From JAAAPF01 sp964481035 (lineage in GTDB: Bacteria > Pseudomonadota > Alphaproteobacteria > Geminicoccales > Geminicoccaceae), in contig CAYZSE010000033.1 of the NCBI GenBank assembly GCA_964481035.1, positions 1 to 26,789 of the forward strand: a stretch of 26,789 nt of DNA, given 5' to 3'. The notes under the pieces were generated by a model that did not search any database, had not been told where the DNA came from, and was given only the letters and a program-made list of their open reading frames with translations. This document shows, one piece after another, positions 7,159 through 15,561 of the stretch. The position numbers and the translations under genes are program-made. Each line of letters begins with the position of its first letter. Position 1 is the first letter of the stretch.

Positions 7159-7892
7159 CCGGCTTGGCGAGCGCCGCCCTGATCGCGGGCGCCTTCTTCT
7201 CCGCCGGCGTCGTCAAGGGCATCGTCGGGCTCGGCATGCCCATCGTCGTCGTCGGCCTGTTGAGCCCGGTGCTCGGATTGGCGAAGACGATCACGCTGCT
7301 GATCGTTCCGGGGATCGTGACCAATCTCCGTCAGGCTTTGGTCGGCGGGCACTTCTGGCCCATCCTCCGGCGCCAGCGCTGGGTGCTGGTGCTCACGGTC
7401 CTGGGCATCTGGCTCGGCACGGGCCTGCTGGCCAGCGTCGACACGCACCTCCTGCAGCGGCTCTTGGGCGCGACCTTGACCCTCTACGCGCTCTACGCCC
7501 TGCTGCTCCCGCAACTGCCGCCGCCCGGCCGCGCCGAGCCTTTCCTCGCACCCGCCGTGGGCCTGAGCTCCGGGCTGATGTGCGGCATGGTGGGCATCTG
7601 GGCCGTACCCGGCGTGGTCTGGTATGCGCTGTTGCGGATGCCCCGCGACGAGCTCGTGCAATCCCTCGGCATCACCTTCGTCGTCTTGAGCGTCGCGCTC
7701 GGCCTGAGCCTCGCCCAACGCGAGCTTCTCGCCGGCGACGCGCTCGTCCTCTCCGCGACGGCGGTGCCACCCGCGCTCTTGGGCATGGTGGCGGGCGAGC
7801 GACTGCGCCGCCGTCTGCCGGAAGCCGCGTTCCGACGCCTGTTTCTCGTGGCCTTGGCCGTCTTGGGGCTCAACATCGCATTCGGCGCGTGA
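7155..7892 (+). CDS. TauE/SafE (TSUP) family membrane exporter
   Basis: This 245-residue integral membrane protein has the repeated hydrophobic spans of the sulfite exporter TauE/SafE family. The first span carries the typical GVVKGIVGLGMPIVVVG segment; the second half repeats the pattern as LSSGLMCGMVGIWAVPGVVW. Family members move small anions such as sulfite, sulfonates or sulfoacetate across the inner membrane. I chose the ATG at 7155 because the family fold begins there, the length fits, and it forms an ATGA overlap with a leader ORF. An in-frame ATG at 7053 would add 34 hydrophilic residues but has no ribosome binding site. Its stop lies eight bases from that of convergent ppk2. The substrate cannot be read from sequence. 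Confidence 0.85.
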   Translation: MTGLASAALIAGAFFSAGVVKGIVGLGMPIVVVGLLSPVLGLAKTITLLIVPGIVTNLRQALVGGHFWPILRRQRWVLVLTVLGIWLGTGLLASVDTHLLQRLLGATLTLYALYALLLPQLPPPGRAEPFLAPAVGLSSGLMCGMVGIWAVPGVVWYALLRMPRDELVQSLGITFVVLSVALGLSLAQRELLAGDALVLSATAVPPALLGMVAGERLRRRLPEAAFRRLFLVALAVLGLNIAFGA

Positions 7893-7900
7893 CGGCAGGG

Positions 7901-8725
7901 TCAATCGGTCCGCCCGCTGAGGCTCTCGAGCAGCGAAGGCTGCAGGTCGATATGCTCCTTCGCCGCGTCGATGACGCTGGCATCGAGGGTGGGTGGGCCG
8001 AGATCGACGCCCTTGCCGAGCCGTGCGACGATCGCCCCGATGGCCTCGATGCGCGCGTATTTCTTGTCGTTGGCCGGGATGGCGAGCCACGGCGCCGTCT
8101 TGGTCGAGGTGCGGGTGAGCATCTCGTCGATGGCGATCTCGTAGTCCGGCCACTTGCTGCGGTTGCGGAAGTCCTCGTAGCTGAGCTTCCACCGCTTCAA
8201 CGGGTTGGTCAGGCGCTCCTCGAGCCGGCGCAATTGCTCGTCGGGGCTGATGTGGAAGAAGATCTTGACCACGCGTGTGCCGTGATCGGTGAGCATACGC
8301 TCGAAGTCGTTGATCTCGGCGTAGGCCGCCTTCCAACGCTTGGGCGGGGTCAGCTTCTCGATCCGCTCGACCATGACCCGGCCGTACCACGAGCGATCGA
8401 ACGCCGAGATCGCGCCCTTGGGCGGCAGCATCGGCCAAAACCGGGCGAGCCAATGCCGATCGAGATAGTAGGGACGCGGCGCGCCGATCGGCCAGACCTT
8501 GAAGCTGCGCGGGTCGAACGCCGCCGAAATGCGCCGGATCGTGCCGCCTTTGCCGGCCGCGTCCCAACCCTCGAAGACGAGCACCGCGGATCGGCCCGTG
8601 AACAGGTAGGCCTGTTGGATCTGGGTGAGCTTGCGCTGCAGCTTCGCGAGCTTTTTGTCGTAGTCGGCCCGCGCCAGCTTCGTATCGAGCGGCAGATGCT
8701 TCAAGATCGCTTTGGACTTGCCCAT
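7901..8725 (-). CDS. ppk2: Polyphosphate kinase 2 family protein
   Basis: It transfers phosphate between polyphosphate and nucleotides, usually making NTPs or NDPs from polyphosphate. This single-domain PPK2 of 274 residues shows the Walker A motif GWDAAGKGG at residues 53-61 and the Walker B motif FDRSWYGR at 109-116, with the lid-region sequence rich in Arg and Lys around 160-195 (RRLEER, LKRWKLS). The family's N-terminal helical hairpin is present. The start has GGAGGA five bases upstream. It converges on the exporter and follows lpxC by 207 bp on the same strand, possibly with its own promoter. Nucleotide preference within PPK2 subclasses cannot be fixed from the motifs alone. Confidence 0.93.
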   Translation of the reverse strand: MGKSKAILKHLPLDTKLARADYDKKLAKLQRKLTQIQQAYLFTGRSAVLVFEGWDAAGKGGTIRRISAAFDPRSFKVWPIGAPRPYYLDRHWLARFWPMLPPKGAISAFDRSWYGRVMVERIEKLTPPKRWKAAYAEINDFERMLTDHGTRVVKIFFHISPDEQLRRLEERLTNPLKRWKLSYEDFRNRSKWPDYEIAIDEMLTRTSTKTAPWLAIPANDKKYARIEAIGAIVARLGKGVDLGPPTLDASVIDAAKEHIDLQPSLLESLSGRTD

Positions 8726-8932
8726 GCTCGTCCTCCATTCGCCACCTGCGGCCTTGGACTGCTGCGGTCGAAGACGAGGCCGAACGCGGTGTCGCTTGGC
8801 GGGCCATCGAGCACGAGCCCGGCCTCGGTCCGGGCGGCAGGTCCGACCAGCCGACGCTGGAGACCAACGGTCGGTATTCAGCCGGTAAGGGATGGCGCCT
8901 CGGTCGCCAACGGTCCAAACGGCGAAGGAACG

Positions 8933-9874
8933 TCAGTCGGCCCCGAGCTGGGCGGCGAGTGCCGGCGCCGACGAGGCGGTGTCGCGGTCGGACGCGACGG
9001 CGCGCCAGGCACCACGGTCGGCGAACAGCCGACGCAGGAGCTTGACGTGCAGCATGTGGCCGCTGCCGCGGCCGATGAACTTGCCGGCGATCGACCCGCC
9101 GAGATAGAGGTCGCCGACGGCGTCGAGCGCCTTGTGGCGGACGAACTCGTCCGGCCAGCGCAGGCCCTCGGGGTTGAGCACGCCGTCGTCCGAGACGACC
9201 ACGGCATTGTCGAGCGAGCCGCCGCGAGCGAGGCCGCGCGTCCGCAGGCTCGCCACGTCCGCGGCGAACCCGAAGGTGCGCGCGCCGGCGAGCCGGTCGG
9301 GGAAGCTCTCGACGTCGACGTCGAGGGCGATGTGCTGGCGCCCGATCAGGGCGTGGTCGAAGTCGATGGACATGTCGACGGCGAAGCCGTCGTGGGGCAC
9401 CAGGCTCGCCGTGCGCTCGCCGTGGGTGACCGTGACCGGCCGGAGGACTTCGACGAAAGGCCGCGGTGCCTCCAGGTCGAGGATGCCGGCACAGCCCAGG
9501 AGAAAGAAGAAGGGCCGGGCGCTGCCGTCCATCGCCGGTACCTCGGGCCCGTCCACGGCGATCTCGACGTTGTCGATGCCCCAGGCCGCGAGCGCCGCCA
9601 TGAGGTGCTCGACCGTGCTGACCGTCGTGCCGTCGACGCCTTCGAGCCGGGTGCAGCGGGTGGTGTCGGTGACGTTCGCAACCGTCGCCGCGATGGCCGG
9701 CGCGCCCGGGCGATCCTCGCGCATGAAGCGAATGCCGCTGTCGGCGGGCGCGGGCTTCAAGGTCAGCGCCGTGCGGGCGCCGGTGTGCAGGCCCGTGCCG
9801 ACGCAGCCGATCGACGACCGCAGCGTCCGCTGCCTGGTCCGCTGCCCTCCCGCGCCGGGCGTGCTCCTCACCAT
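8933..9874 (-). CDS. lpxC: UDP-3-O-acyl-N-acetylglucosamine deacetylase
   Basis: This zinc enzyme carries out the committed step of lipid A synthesis, removing the acetyl group from UDP-3-O-acyl-GlcNAc in the cytoplasm. The zinc and catalytic residues are all visible: EH in TVEHLMAAL (Glu 89, His 90), HKALDAVGDLYL (His 247, Asp 251) and SGHMLHVKLLRRL (His 273, the general acid region). ARTFGF and SLDNAVVV family motifs lie between. The start was set at the ATG with GAGGAG six bases upstream; a longer form from 9916 lacks this. It follows ftsZ after 146 bp on the same strand, as is usual at the end of proteobacterial dcw clusters. Its presence shows that the organism makes lipopolysaccharide or at least lipid A. 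Confidence 0.97.
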   Translation of the reverse strand: MVRSTPGAGGQRTRQRTLRSSIGCVGTGLHTGARTALTLKPAPADSGIRFMREDRPGAPAIAATVANVTDTTRCTRLEGVDGTTVSTVEHLMAALAAWGIDNVEIAVDGPEVPAMDGSARPFFFLLGCAGILDLEAPRPFVEVLRPVTVTHGERTASLVPHDGFAVDMSIDFDHALIGRQHIALDVDVESFPDRLAGARTFGFAADVASLRTRGLARGGSLDNAVVVSDDGVLNPEGLRWPDEFVRHKALDAVGDLYLGGSIAGKFIGRGSGHMLHVKLLRRLFADRGAWRAVASDRDTASSAPALAAQLGAD

Positions 9875-9965
9875 CCGTGGCTCCTCTGCGGCCGGCACCG
9901 CTCGGCCGACGATCAAGACGTCTTCACCCTTTGCCTAATCGCCGGCCGAGCCCGCCTCAAATCAC

Positions 9966-9991
9966 GCTTCGTGTCGGTTTTTGACAGAAGC
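9966..9991. other. Bulged hairpin between ftsZ and lpxC
   Basis: GCTTC-TGTC and GACA-GAAGC pair as a 9-bp stem with one bulged G and a seven-base GGTTTTT loop. It sits in the 146-bp spacer after the ftsZ stop codon. On the minus strand no T-tract follows, so it is not a classical terminator. It could protect the upstream mRNA's 3' end or reduce read-through into lpxC. Confidence 0.35.
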
Positions 9992-10020
9992 GGCTGAAGG
10001 CTGAAGGTCCGGTCGCCCCC

Positions 10021-11436
10021 TCAAGCCTCCGTCTTCTCGCGACGGAGGAAGGCGGGCACCTCGCCGTCCGCAGCGGGCTCGGGCATGACCCGCGGCGCTT
10101 CCGCCGCCCGGGGCGAGCGGCCTTCCTTGGCCGGCGCTGCGGCGTCCCGGCGCTTGCCGTAGAGGCCCTGGGCCAGCTGGCGGAAGAGCGAGCGGTTGTG
10201 CCCGTCCTCGGCGGTCGTCGCCTCGGCGGTGGCCGGCGCCTGGAAGCCACCGCCGATACCGGTCGCCGATTCCTTCACCGCATCGTCGACGAGGCTGTAG
10301 ACCTGCGGCTCGCGCTTGGCCTGGCCGTTGCCGCCCGGATGCGGCAGCGGCTGGACCTTGTGCGGCTCGGTCCGAAAGCGCAGGCTCGACAGCGGCGACA
10401 CGGGCTCCGGCCGGCGCTCGGGCTCGGCCGGCTGCGCGGCCGTCGCGGGCGCGGTGACGCGCTCGCGCGCGGCGCTCTCGATGCCGGTGGCCACCACCGA
10501 CACCCGCATCCGCCCCTCCATCGTCTCGTCGAAGGTCGAGCCGAAGATGATGTTGGCGTCGGCGTCGACCTCCTCGCGGATGCGGTTGGCGGCGGAATCG
10601 ACCTCGAACAGGGTCATGTCGTGGCCGCCGGTGATGTTGATGAGGACGCCCTGGGCGCCGCGCATCGACACCTCGTCAAGGAGCGGGTTGGAGATCGCCG
10701 CCTCGGCCGCCTCGACGGCGCGACGGTCACCTTCCGCCTCGCCCGTGCCCATCATCGCCTTGCCCATCTCGGCCATCACCGTGCGGATGTCGGCGAAGTC
10801 GAGATTGATGAGACCCGGCATGACGATGAGGTCGGTGACGCCGCGCACACCCATGTGCAGCACCTGATCCGCCAGGTGGAAGGCGTCCTTCAGGGTGGTC
10901 CGCTCGTTCGCCACCCGGAAGAGGTTCTGGTTGGGGATGACGATGAGCGTGTCGACGTACTGCTGCAGGTCCTCGAGCCCCGCCTCGGCGATGCGCATGC
11001 GATGCGCGCCCTCGAACGAGAAGGGCTTGGTGACGACGCCGACGGTGAGGATGCCGCGCTCGCGCACCGCCCGCGCGATCGCCGGCGCCGCCCCGGTGCC
11101 GGTGCCGCCGCCCATGCCGGCGGTGATGAACACCATGTGCGAGCCCTCGACCTCACCGAGGATCTCGTCGACGGCCTCCTCGGCCGCCGCCCGGCCGACC
11201 TCGGGCCGAGCACCGGCGCCGAGCCCGTGGGTGATCGCCGTGCCGAGCTGGATTCGCCGCTCGGTCAGGCAATGGCCCAACGCTTGGCTGTCGGTGTTGG
11301 CGACGACGAACTCCACCCCCTCGAGATGCGAGGTGATCATGTTGTTGACGGCGTTGCCGCCGGCGCCGCCGACCCCGATCACCGTGATCTTCGGCTTCAG
11401 TTCGTGATGGGTCTGGATGCTGAGATTCAGTGTCAT
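10021..11436 (-). CDS. ftsZ: Cell division GTPase FtsZ
   Basis: The tubulin-like GTPase polymerises into the Z ring at midcell and recruits the divisome. The tubulin signature GGGTGTG lies at residues 109-115 and the T7-loop residues that complete the neighbouring GTPase site at NLDFADIRTVM (211-221). A long, low-complexity Pro/Ala/Glu-rich linker (about 330-455) leads to the C-terminal peptide EVPAFLRRE, the FtsA/membrane-tether binding tail. At 471 residues it has the extended linker seen in alphaproteobacteria. The start has AGGAGG five bases upstream. It follows ftsA by 58 bp, the first non-overlapping junction in this cluster. That leaves room for a separate ftsZ promoter, though I see no clear one. 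Confidence 0.98.
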   Translation of the reverse strand: MTLNLSIQTHHELKPKITVIGVGGAGGNAVNNMITSHLEGVEFVVANTDSQALGHCLTERRIQLGTAITHGLGAGARPEVGRAAAEEAVDEILGEVEGSHMVFITAGMGGGTGTGAAPAIARAVRERGILTVGVVTKPFSFEGAHRMRIAEAGLEDLQQYVDTLIVIPNQNLFRVANERTTLKDAFHLADQVLHMGVRGVTDLIVMPGLINLDFADIRTVMAEMGKAMMGTGEAEGDRRAVEAAEAAISNPLLDEVSMRGAQGVLINITGGHDMTLFEVDSAANRIREEVDADANIIFGSTFDETMEGRMRVSVVATGIESAARERVTAPATAAQPAEPERRPEPVSPLSSLRFRTEPHKVQPLPHPGGNGQAKREPQVYSLVDDAVKESATGIGGGFQAPATAEATTAEDGHNRSLFRQLAQGLYGKRRDAAAPAKEGRSPRAAEAPRVMPEPAADGEVPAFLRREKTEA

Positions 11437-11494
11437 GGTCTCCTCCTCGACACCTCGCTGATCGGTTCCCGTGCCGGCTCACCACGAACCGGCA

Positions 11495-12948
11495 TCAGGC
11501 GACGCCCAGGCTCTCGCGGAGCCACTGGCCGAAGCTGTCCCAAGGCCGCCCGAGCGGCCCCCTTCTCCGTCGGTCCGGCGCGAAGCCGATCCCGCGGTCG
11601 TCGCCGGCGGCGAGGGCGAGCGCACCGCTCGCCGCCGCCGCCTGCGGTTCTTCCCAGCCCGGCAGCACCCGCGGCCGCCCGAGCCGGGCCCAGCCGCCGA
11701 GCATCTCGGCGGCGAGCTCTACCATGCCGTCCTGCTGCGCCCCGCCGCCGGTGAGGACCACGCCGCGCCGGGCCGCGATCCGCGCCGCCTCGGGGGCGCG
11801 ACGCAACTCCTCGACGACCGCAGCGAGCATCGCCTCGCTGAGCGGGCGCAGGATCTCGGTGAGCCTGTGGCGCGAGACCTCGATGGTGTCGGCGGGCGAC
11901 GAGGCCCCGATCGGGCTGATCTCCACCACCTCGAAGGCGTCACAGGCGCGCCAGACGACGGCGCCGTCGAGGTTCTTGACCCGCTCGGCGGTCGCCTCGG
12001 AGACGCCGAGGCGGCTCGCCAGCTCGTCGGTCAGGTGATCGCCGCCCAGGGGCACGCTCGCCACGTATTGCAGGCGGCCGTGCTGCAGGACGGCGAGCGT
12101 CGTCGTCCGGGCGCCGCAGTCGAGCACGAGCACGCCGCGCTCGGCCTCGTCACGGGTGACGCTGGCGATCGCCGCCGCATAGGGCGCCGCGAAGACCGTG
12201 GCGAGCCGCAGATGCCCACGGCCGAGGCAGGCCTCGAGCTGGGCGAGCGGCCGCTGCCGGACGCCGACGAGATGGGCGCGGACGACGAGGCGCTTGGCGA
12301 CGAGCCCGGTGGCATCGCGCACCTCCGGGCCGCCGTCGAGGCTCTCGCCCATGGGCACGGCGTGGACGATGGCGAAGCCCTCGGCGGGGGCGCCCGCGGC
12401 GGCGTGGCGCAGCGCCATGGCGACGTCGCGGCGATGGACCGCCCGGCGGTCGAGCGCAACCTCGACCCGGACATAGCCGCTCGTCATCTCCCGGCCGGCA
12501 TAGACGACCGCGACCTCCTGCAACCGTTCGTCGGCGCTGCGCTCCGCCTCGTCGACCACGGCGCGGATCGCCGCCTCGGCCGCCGCCGCATCCACCACCT
12601 CGCCACCGCGAAAGCCGTCGGCCGCCTGATGGCCCGCACCCAACAGATCGAAGGCGCCGCGGCCGTCGAGGCGGGCGATGTGGCAGCAGAGCTTGCGCGA
12701 GCCGATGTCGAGGACGCCGAACGGACGCGGCGTCCNNNNNNNNNNNNNNNNNNNNNNNNNNNNNNNNNNNNNNNNNNNNNNNNNNNNNNNNNNNNNNNNN
12801 NNNNNNNNNNNNNNNNNNNNNNNNNNNNNNNNNNNTGGCAGCAGAGCTTGCGCGAGCCGATGTCGAGGACGCCGAACGGACGCGGCGTCCGCGGGATGCC
12901 GTCGAGCAGGGCGGTCCAGGCCCATTCGGTGCCGGCGGCGCGCGTCAT
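11495..12948 (-). CDS. ftsA: Cell division protein FtsA, interrupted by an assembly gap
   Basis: This actin-like ATPase anchors FtsZ filaments to the membrane. Visible motifs are the phosphate-1 loop VLDIGSRK (about residues 28-34), phosphate-2 VLDCGARTTT, the adenosine motif VVLTGGGAQ, and an amphipathic C-terminal tail (FGQWLRESLGVA) suited to membrane binding. As given, the gene is split by 100 Ns, and the two halves lie in different frames. The 55 bases left of the Ns are repeated exactly on the right; deleting the Ns and one copy (155 bases) leaves 1299 bases, an unbroken 433 codons including stop. So the gene is intact in reality and the break is an assembly artefact. The ATG overlaps the ftsQ stop (ATGA) and has GAGGA before it. 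Confidence 0.95.
12681..12735. repeat. Left copy of a 55-bp duplicate flanking the gap
   Basis: These 55 bases, inside ftsA, are identical base for base to 12836-12890 on the other side of the N run. They encode the phosphate-1 region of FtsA, which occurs only once in the protein family. The duplicate is therefore best read as the shared overlap of two contigs rather than a biological repeat. Confidence 0.95.
12736..12835. other. 100-N scaffold gap
   Basis: Exactly 100 undetermined bases, the conventional placeholder for a gap of unknown size. Because both flanks share 55 identical bases, the true gap size is probably negative (an overlap of 55). No sequence is then missing. Confidence 0.98.
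12836..12890. repeat. Right copy of the 55-bp duplicate flanking the gap
   Basis: Identical to 12681-12735 and in the same orientation. It continues directly into the FtsA N-terminal codons (to 12948). Merging the two copies restores the ftsA frame. Confidence 0.95.
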
Positions 12949-13742
12949 CCGGCTTCCTCGTAGCGCAGGATCGGGCGCGGCGTGAGCACGACGCGGTCGG
13001 CGAGGCGCAGGTCGATCGCCGCCACCGCCCGGTCGAGGACGCGCGCTCGCTTCTGCAACCGCGCGAGCCGATCCAGGGCGTCCAGGGGCTGTTGCGCCGG
13101 CAGTTCGATGCGGACGCCGCTCGCGAGCTCCAGCCGCCAGCGGTGGCCGCCGGTCCGCTCGAGCCTCGTCACGGGCACGCCGAGGCGGCGCGTCGCCGCG
13201 ACCAGGCGCTCGATCTCGTGGGCGTGCGCCGGGCCGGTGTCGCCTAGGACCAGCGGCAGCGGCGGTAGAGGCGTCGCCGGATCGACCGCCAGCGTCTCGC
13301 CGCCCGCCGCCAGCAGCGCGAGGTCGCCGGCGCCGTACCAGCGGGCGAGCGGGCGGTGTTCGACGATCTCGACGGCGATCCGCCGCGGCAGCTCGCGCCG
13401 CACCGTCGCCGCGGCGACCCAGGGCTCGGCCTCGAGCCGGGCGCGCGCCGCCGCCAGGTCGACATCGAGGATCGGCATGCCGGGGACGACATCGAGCGCC
13501 GCGAGCAGGGTCGCGTCGTCGAGTCGCACCGCGCCGTGGAGAGCGACCTCGGCGACGACGAGGCCGAGACCGCGCTGCACGGCCACGGCCGCCTGAGCGG
13601 CCCAGGTTCCAAGCCACGGCGAGGTCGCGGCGAGCACGATGGCCGCCGCCGCCAGCATCGGCACCGCGGCCGGCAGACGGCGCCGGGGCAGCCGCTGGCG
13701 GGCGAGCGCGCGGCGGGCGGCGCGGAGGTTCACCGGTCGCAC
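12945..13742 (-). CDS. ftsQ: Cell division protein FtsQ
   Basis: FtsQ is the bitopic divisome scaffold that links early cytoplasmic and late periplasmic division proteins. Its 265 residues show a basic cytoplasmic tail (about 1-23), one membrane span (about 24-44), a POTRA domain (about 62-131, with VALHGAVRLDDATLL and DVDLAAARARLEAEPWVAAATVRRELP) and a following beta domain ending in VVLTPRP. I chose GTG at 13742 because GGAGGA lies six bases upstream; the next GTG at 13733, which forms a GTGA overlap with the ddl stop, is too far from that site. The gene thus overlaps the end of ddl by 13 bases and ends in an ATGA overlap with ftsA, implying coupled translation. Confidence 0.93.
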   Translation of the reverse strand: MRPVNLRAARRALARQRLPRRRLPAAVPMLAAAAIVLAATSPWLGTWAAQAAVAVQRGLGLVVAEVALHGAVRLDDATLLAALDVVPGMPILDVDLAAARARLEAEPWVAAATVRRELPRRIAVEIVEHRPLARWYGAGDLALLAAGGETLAVDPATPLPPLPLVLGDTGPAHAHEIERLVAATRRLGVPVTRLERTGGHRWRLELASGVRIELPAQQPLDALDRLARLQKRARVLDRAVAAIDLRLADRVVLTPRPILRYEEAG

Positions 13743-14650
13743 GATGCGTCCTCCACCAGCCGGGCGACGAGGTCGTCGAAGGCGAGACCGACATGCGCCG
13801 CCTGCTCCGGCACGAGCGAGAGCGGGGTCATGCCAGGCTGGGTGTTGACCTCGAGGATGTAGAGGCCGTCCTCGCCCTCCGCCGGGTTCCAGCGGAAGTC
13901 GGCCCGGCTGACGCCGCGGCAACCGAGCGCCGCGTCGGCGCGCACCGACCAGTCGAGGACCCGCTCGAAGATCGCCGCCGGGACCGGCGCCGGGACGAGA
14001 TGGTCGGTCAGCCCGTCGGAGTACTTGGCCCGGTAGTCGTAGAAGCCCTCGCGCGGGCGCAACTCCGTCACCGTCAGCGCCCGGCCGGCGAGCACTGCGC
14101 AGGTGAGCTCGTGCCCCGCGATGAAAGGCTCGACCAGCATCGGCGCTCCGGCCGCCGTGGCGCCGGGCCCGGTGTTGGGGTTGAGGCGCGGATCGTCGAG
14201 GTCGTCGATCAAGAGGACGCCGACGCTCGAGCCCTCGGCCGCGGGCTTGACGACGAGCGGCGGCGCCATCACCGCGCCGGACGCGACCTCGGCGAGCGTC
14301 GCCAGCCGGCCCGCCGGCGCCTTGAGCCCCGCCGCTTCGAACAGGCGGATCGCCATCGGCTTGTCCATCGCGAGCGCCGAGGCGAGCACGCCCGAATGGG
14401 TGTAGGGAATTCGCATGATCTCCAACAGGCCCTGAACCGTGCCGTCCTCGCCGTAGCGCCCGTGCAGCGCGTTGAAGCAGACCTCCGGGCCGAGCTCGGC
14501 GAGGCGCCGCGGCAGCTCGGACCCGGCGTCGACCCGGGTAACGGCGTAGCCCTTGCGCGCGAGCGCGGCGGCGCAGGCCGCGCCCGAGGTGAGCGAGACC
14601 TCGCGCTCGGCGGAGACGCCGCCCATGAGCACCGCGACCCGCCGGCTCAT
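13730..14650 (-). CDS. ddl: D-alanine--D-alanine ligase
   Basis: This ATP-grasp enzyme joins two D-alanines to make the dipeptide that MurF adds to the peptidoglycan precursor. Its 306 residues match the DdlB length. Motifs visible are LMGGVSAEREVSL near 8-20, HGRYGEDGTVQG near 63-74, the nucleotide/phosphate loop AEGSSVG near 138-144, REGFYDYRAKY near 200-210 and NTQPGMTPLS near the C-terminus. A Tyr in the omega-loop region (FYDYRAKY) is the residue typical of D-Ala-D-Ala rather than D-Ala-D-Lac ligases. GGAG lies eight bases before the ATG, which overlaps the murB stop (ATGA). Confidence 0.97.
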   Translation of the reverse strand: MSRRVAVLMGGVSAEREVSLTSGAACAAALARKGYAVTRVDAGSELPRRLAELGPEVCFNALHGRYGEDGTVQGLLEIMRIPYTHSGVLASALAMDKPMAIRLFEAAGLKAPAGRLATLAEVASGAVMAPPLVVKPAAEGSSVGVLLIDDLDDPRLNPNTGPGATAAGAPMLVEPFIAGHELTCAVLAGRALTVTELRPREGFYDYRAKYSDGLTDHLVPAPVPAAIFERVLDWSVRADAALGCRGVSRADFRWNPAEGEDGLYILEVNTQPGMTPLSLVPEQAAHVGLAFDDLVARLVEDASCDR

Positions 14651-15561
14651 GACGGCAACTCCGAGGGCGCGACGCCCACCCGCTTGATCTCCCAGTCGAG
14701 GACGACGCCGCTCGCCGCCCGCACCCGCTCGCGCACCGTCTCGCCGAGGGCTTCGAGGTCGGCCGCCGTGGCGGCCCCGGTATTGACGAGGAAGTTGCAG
14801 TGCTTCGCGTCGACCACCGCACCGCCGTGGCGCAGCCCACGGCAGCCGGCGGCGTCGATGAGCTGCCAGGCGCGTCGGCCGGCCGGGTTCTTGAAGGTGC
14901 TGCCGCCGGTGGCGACCGAGACCGGCTGCGCCGCCGCGCGCTCCGCCTTGATCGCCTCCATGCGCGCCTTGAGCCGATCGGGATCGCCCGGCTCGCCCTC
15001 AAATGTCGCCGCGACGACGATCCAGTCCGCCGGCAGCTCGCTGTGGCGGTAGCGCAGGCCGAGATCGGCCGCCGCCAAGTCGTGCACGACGCCGCGACGG
15101 TCGAGGGCGCGGATCGAGACGAGCCGATCCTTGGTCTCGCCGCCGAAGGCGCCGGCATTCATCCGCACCGCGCCGCCGATCGTGCCGGGGATGCCCACGA
15201 GGAACTCGAGGCCGGCGATGCCCGCCTTGGCGGCGGCCATGGCGACGCTGCGATCGAGCGCACCGGCCTCGGCCGTGAGCGTCGTGCCCGCGGTGCGGAT
15301 CTTCTTGAGCACGCCGCCGAGGCGGATCACCACGCCCGGCACGCCGCCGTCGCGGATCAGCAGATTGGAGGCGACGCCCACGGCCAGCACGGGCACGTCC
15401 TCGGGCAGCGCGCGCAGGAACGCCTCGAGGTCGGCGACGTCGGCCGGGCGGAACAGCACCTCGGCCGGGCCGCCGACCCGCATCCACGCCCAAGGTGCGA
15501 GCGGTGCCGCCGCCTCGAGGCGGCCGCGCACGGCGGGCAGGCGGGTGTGGAGCGCGCTCAA
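14647..15561 (-). CDS. murB: UDP-N-acetylenolpyruvoylglucosamine reductase
   Basis: This FAD enzyme reduces UDP-GlcNAc-enolpyruvate to UDP-MurNAc, the second committed step of peptidoglycan synthesis. FAD-binding motifs are VASNLLIRDGG near 63-73 and GIPGTIGGAVRMNAGA at 123-138. The catalytic Ser is in GGSTFKNP (about 221) and the C-terminal Glu in EIKRVG (about 291). The 304 residues fit the shorter type II form. The start is a TTG: its last bases overlap the murC stop (TTGA), and GAGGAG lies eight bases upstream. No ATG lies near enough to give a full-length protein. In many dcw clusters murB sits here between murC and ddl, as it does in alphaproteobacteria. Confidence 0.95.
   Translation of the reverse strand: MSALHTRLPAVRGRLEAAAPLAPWAWMRVGGPAEVLFRPADVADLEAFLRALPEDVPVLAVGVASNLLIRDGGVPGVVIRLGGVLKKIRTAGTTLTAEAGALDRSVAMAAAKAGIAGLEFLVGIPGTIGGAVRMNAGAFGGETKDRLVSIRALDRRGVVHDLAAADLGLRYRHSELPADWIVVAATFEGEPGDPDRLKARMEAIKAERAAAQPVSVATGGSTFKNPAGRRAWQLIDAAGCRGLRHGGAVVDAKHCNFLVNTGAATAADLEALGETVRERVRAASGVVLDWEIKRVGVAPSELPS

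Noticed and set aside
12681..12890. A true tandem duplication inside ftsA or a domain repeat
   Set aside because: The copies are exact, flank a placeholder of 100 Ns, and merging them restores the frame; a contig overlap explains all of this.
11495..12948. ftsA as a frameshifted pseudogene
   Set aside because: The frame break comes only from the 155 extra bases of the gap artefact; both halves are otherwise intact.
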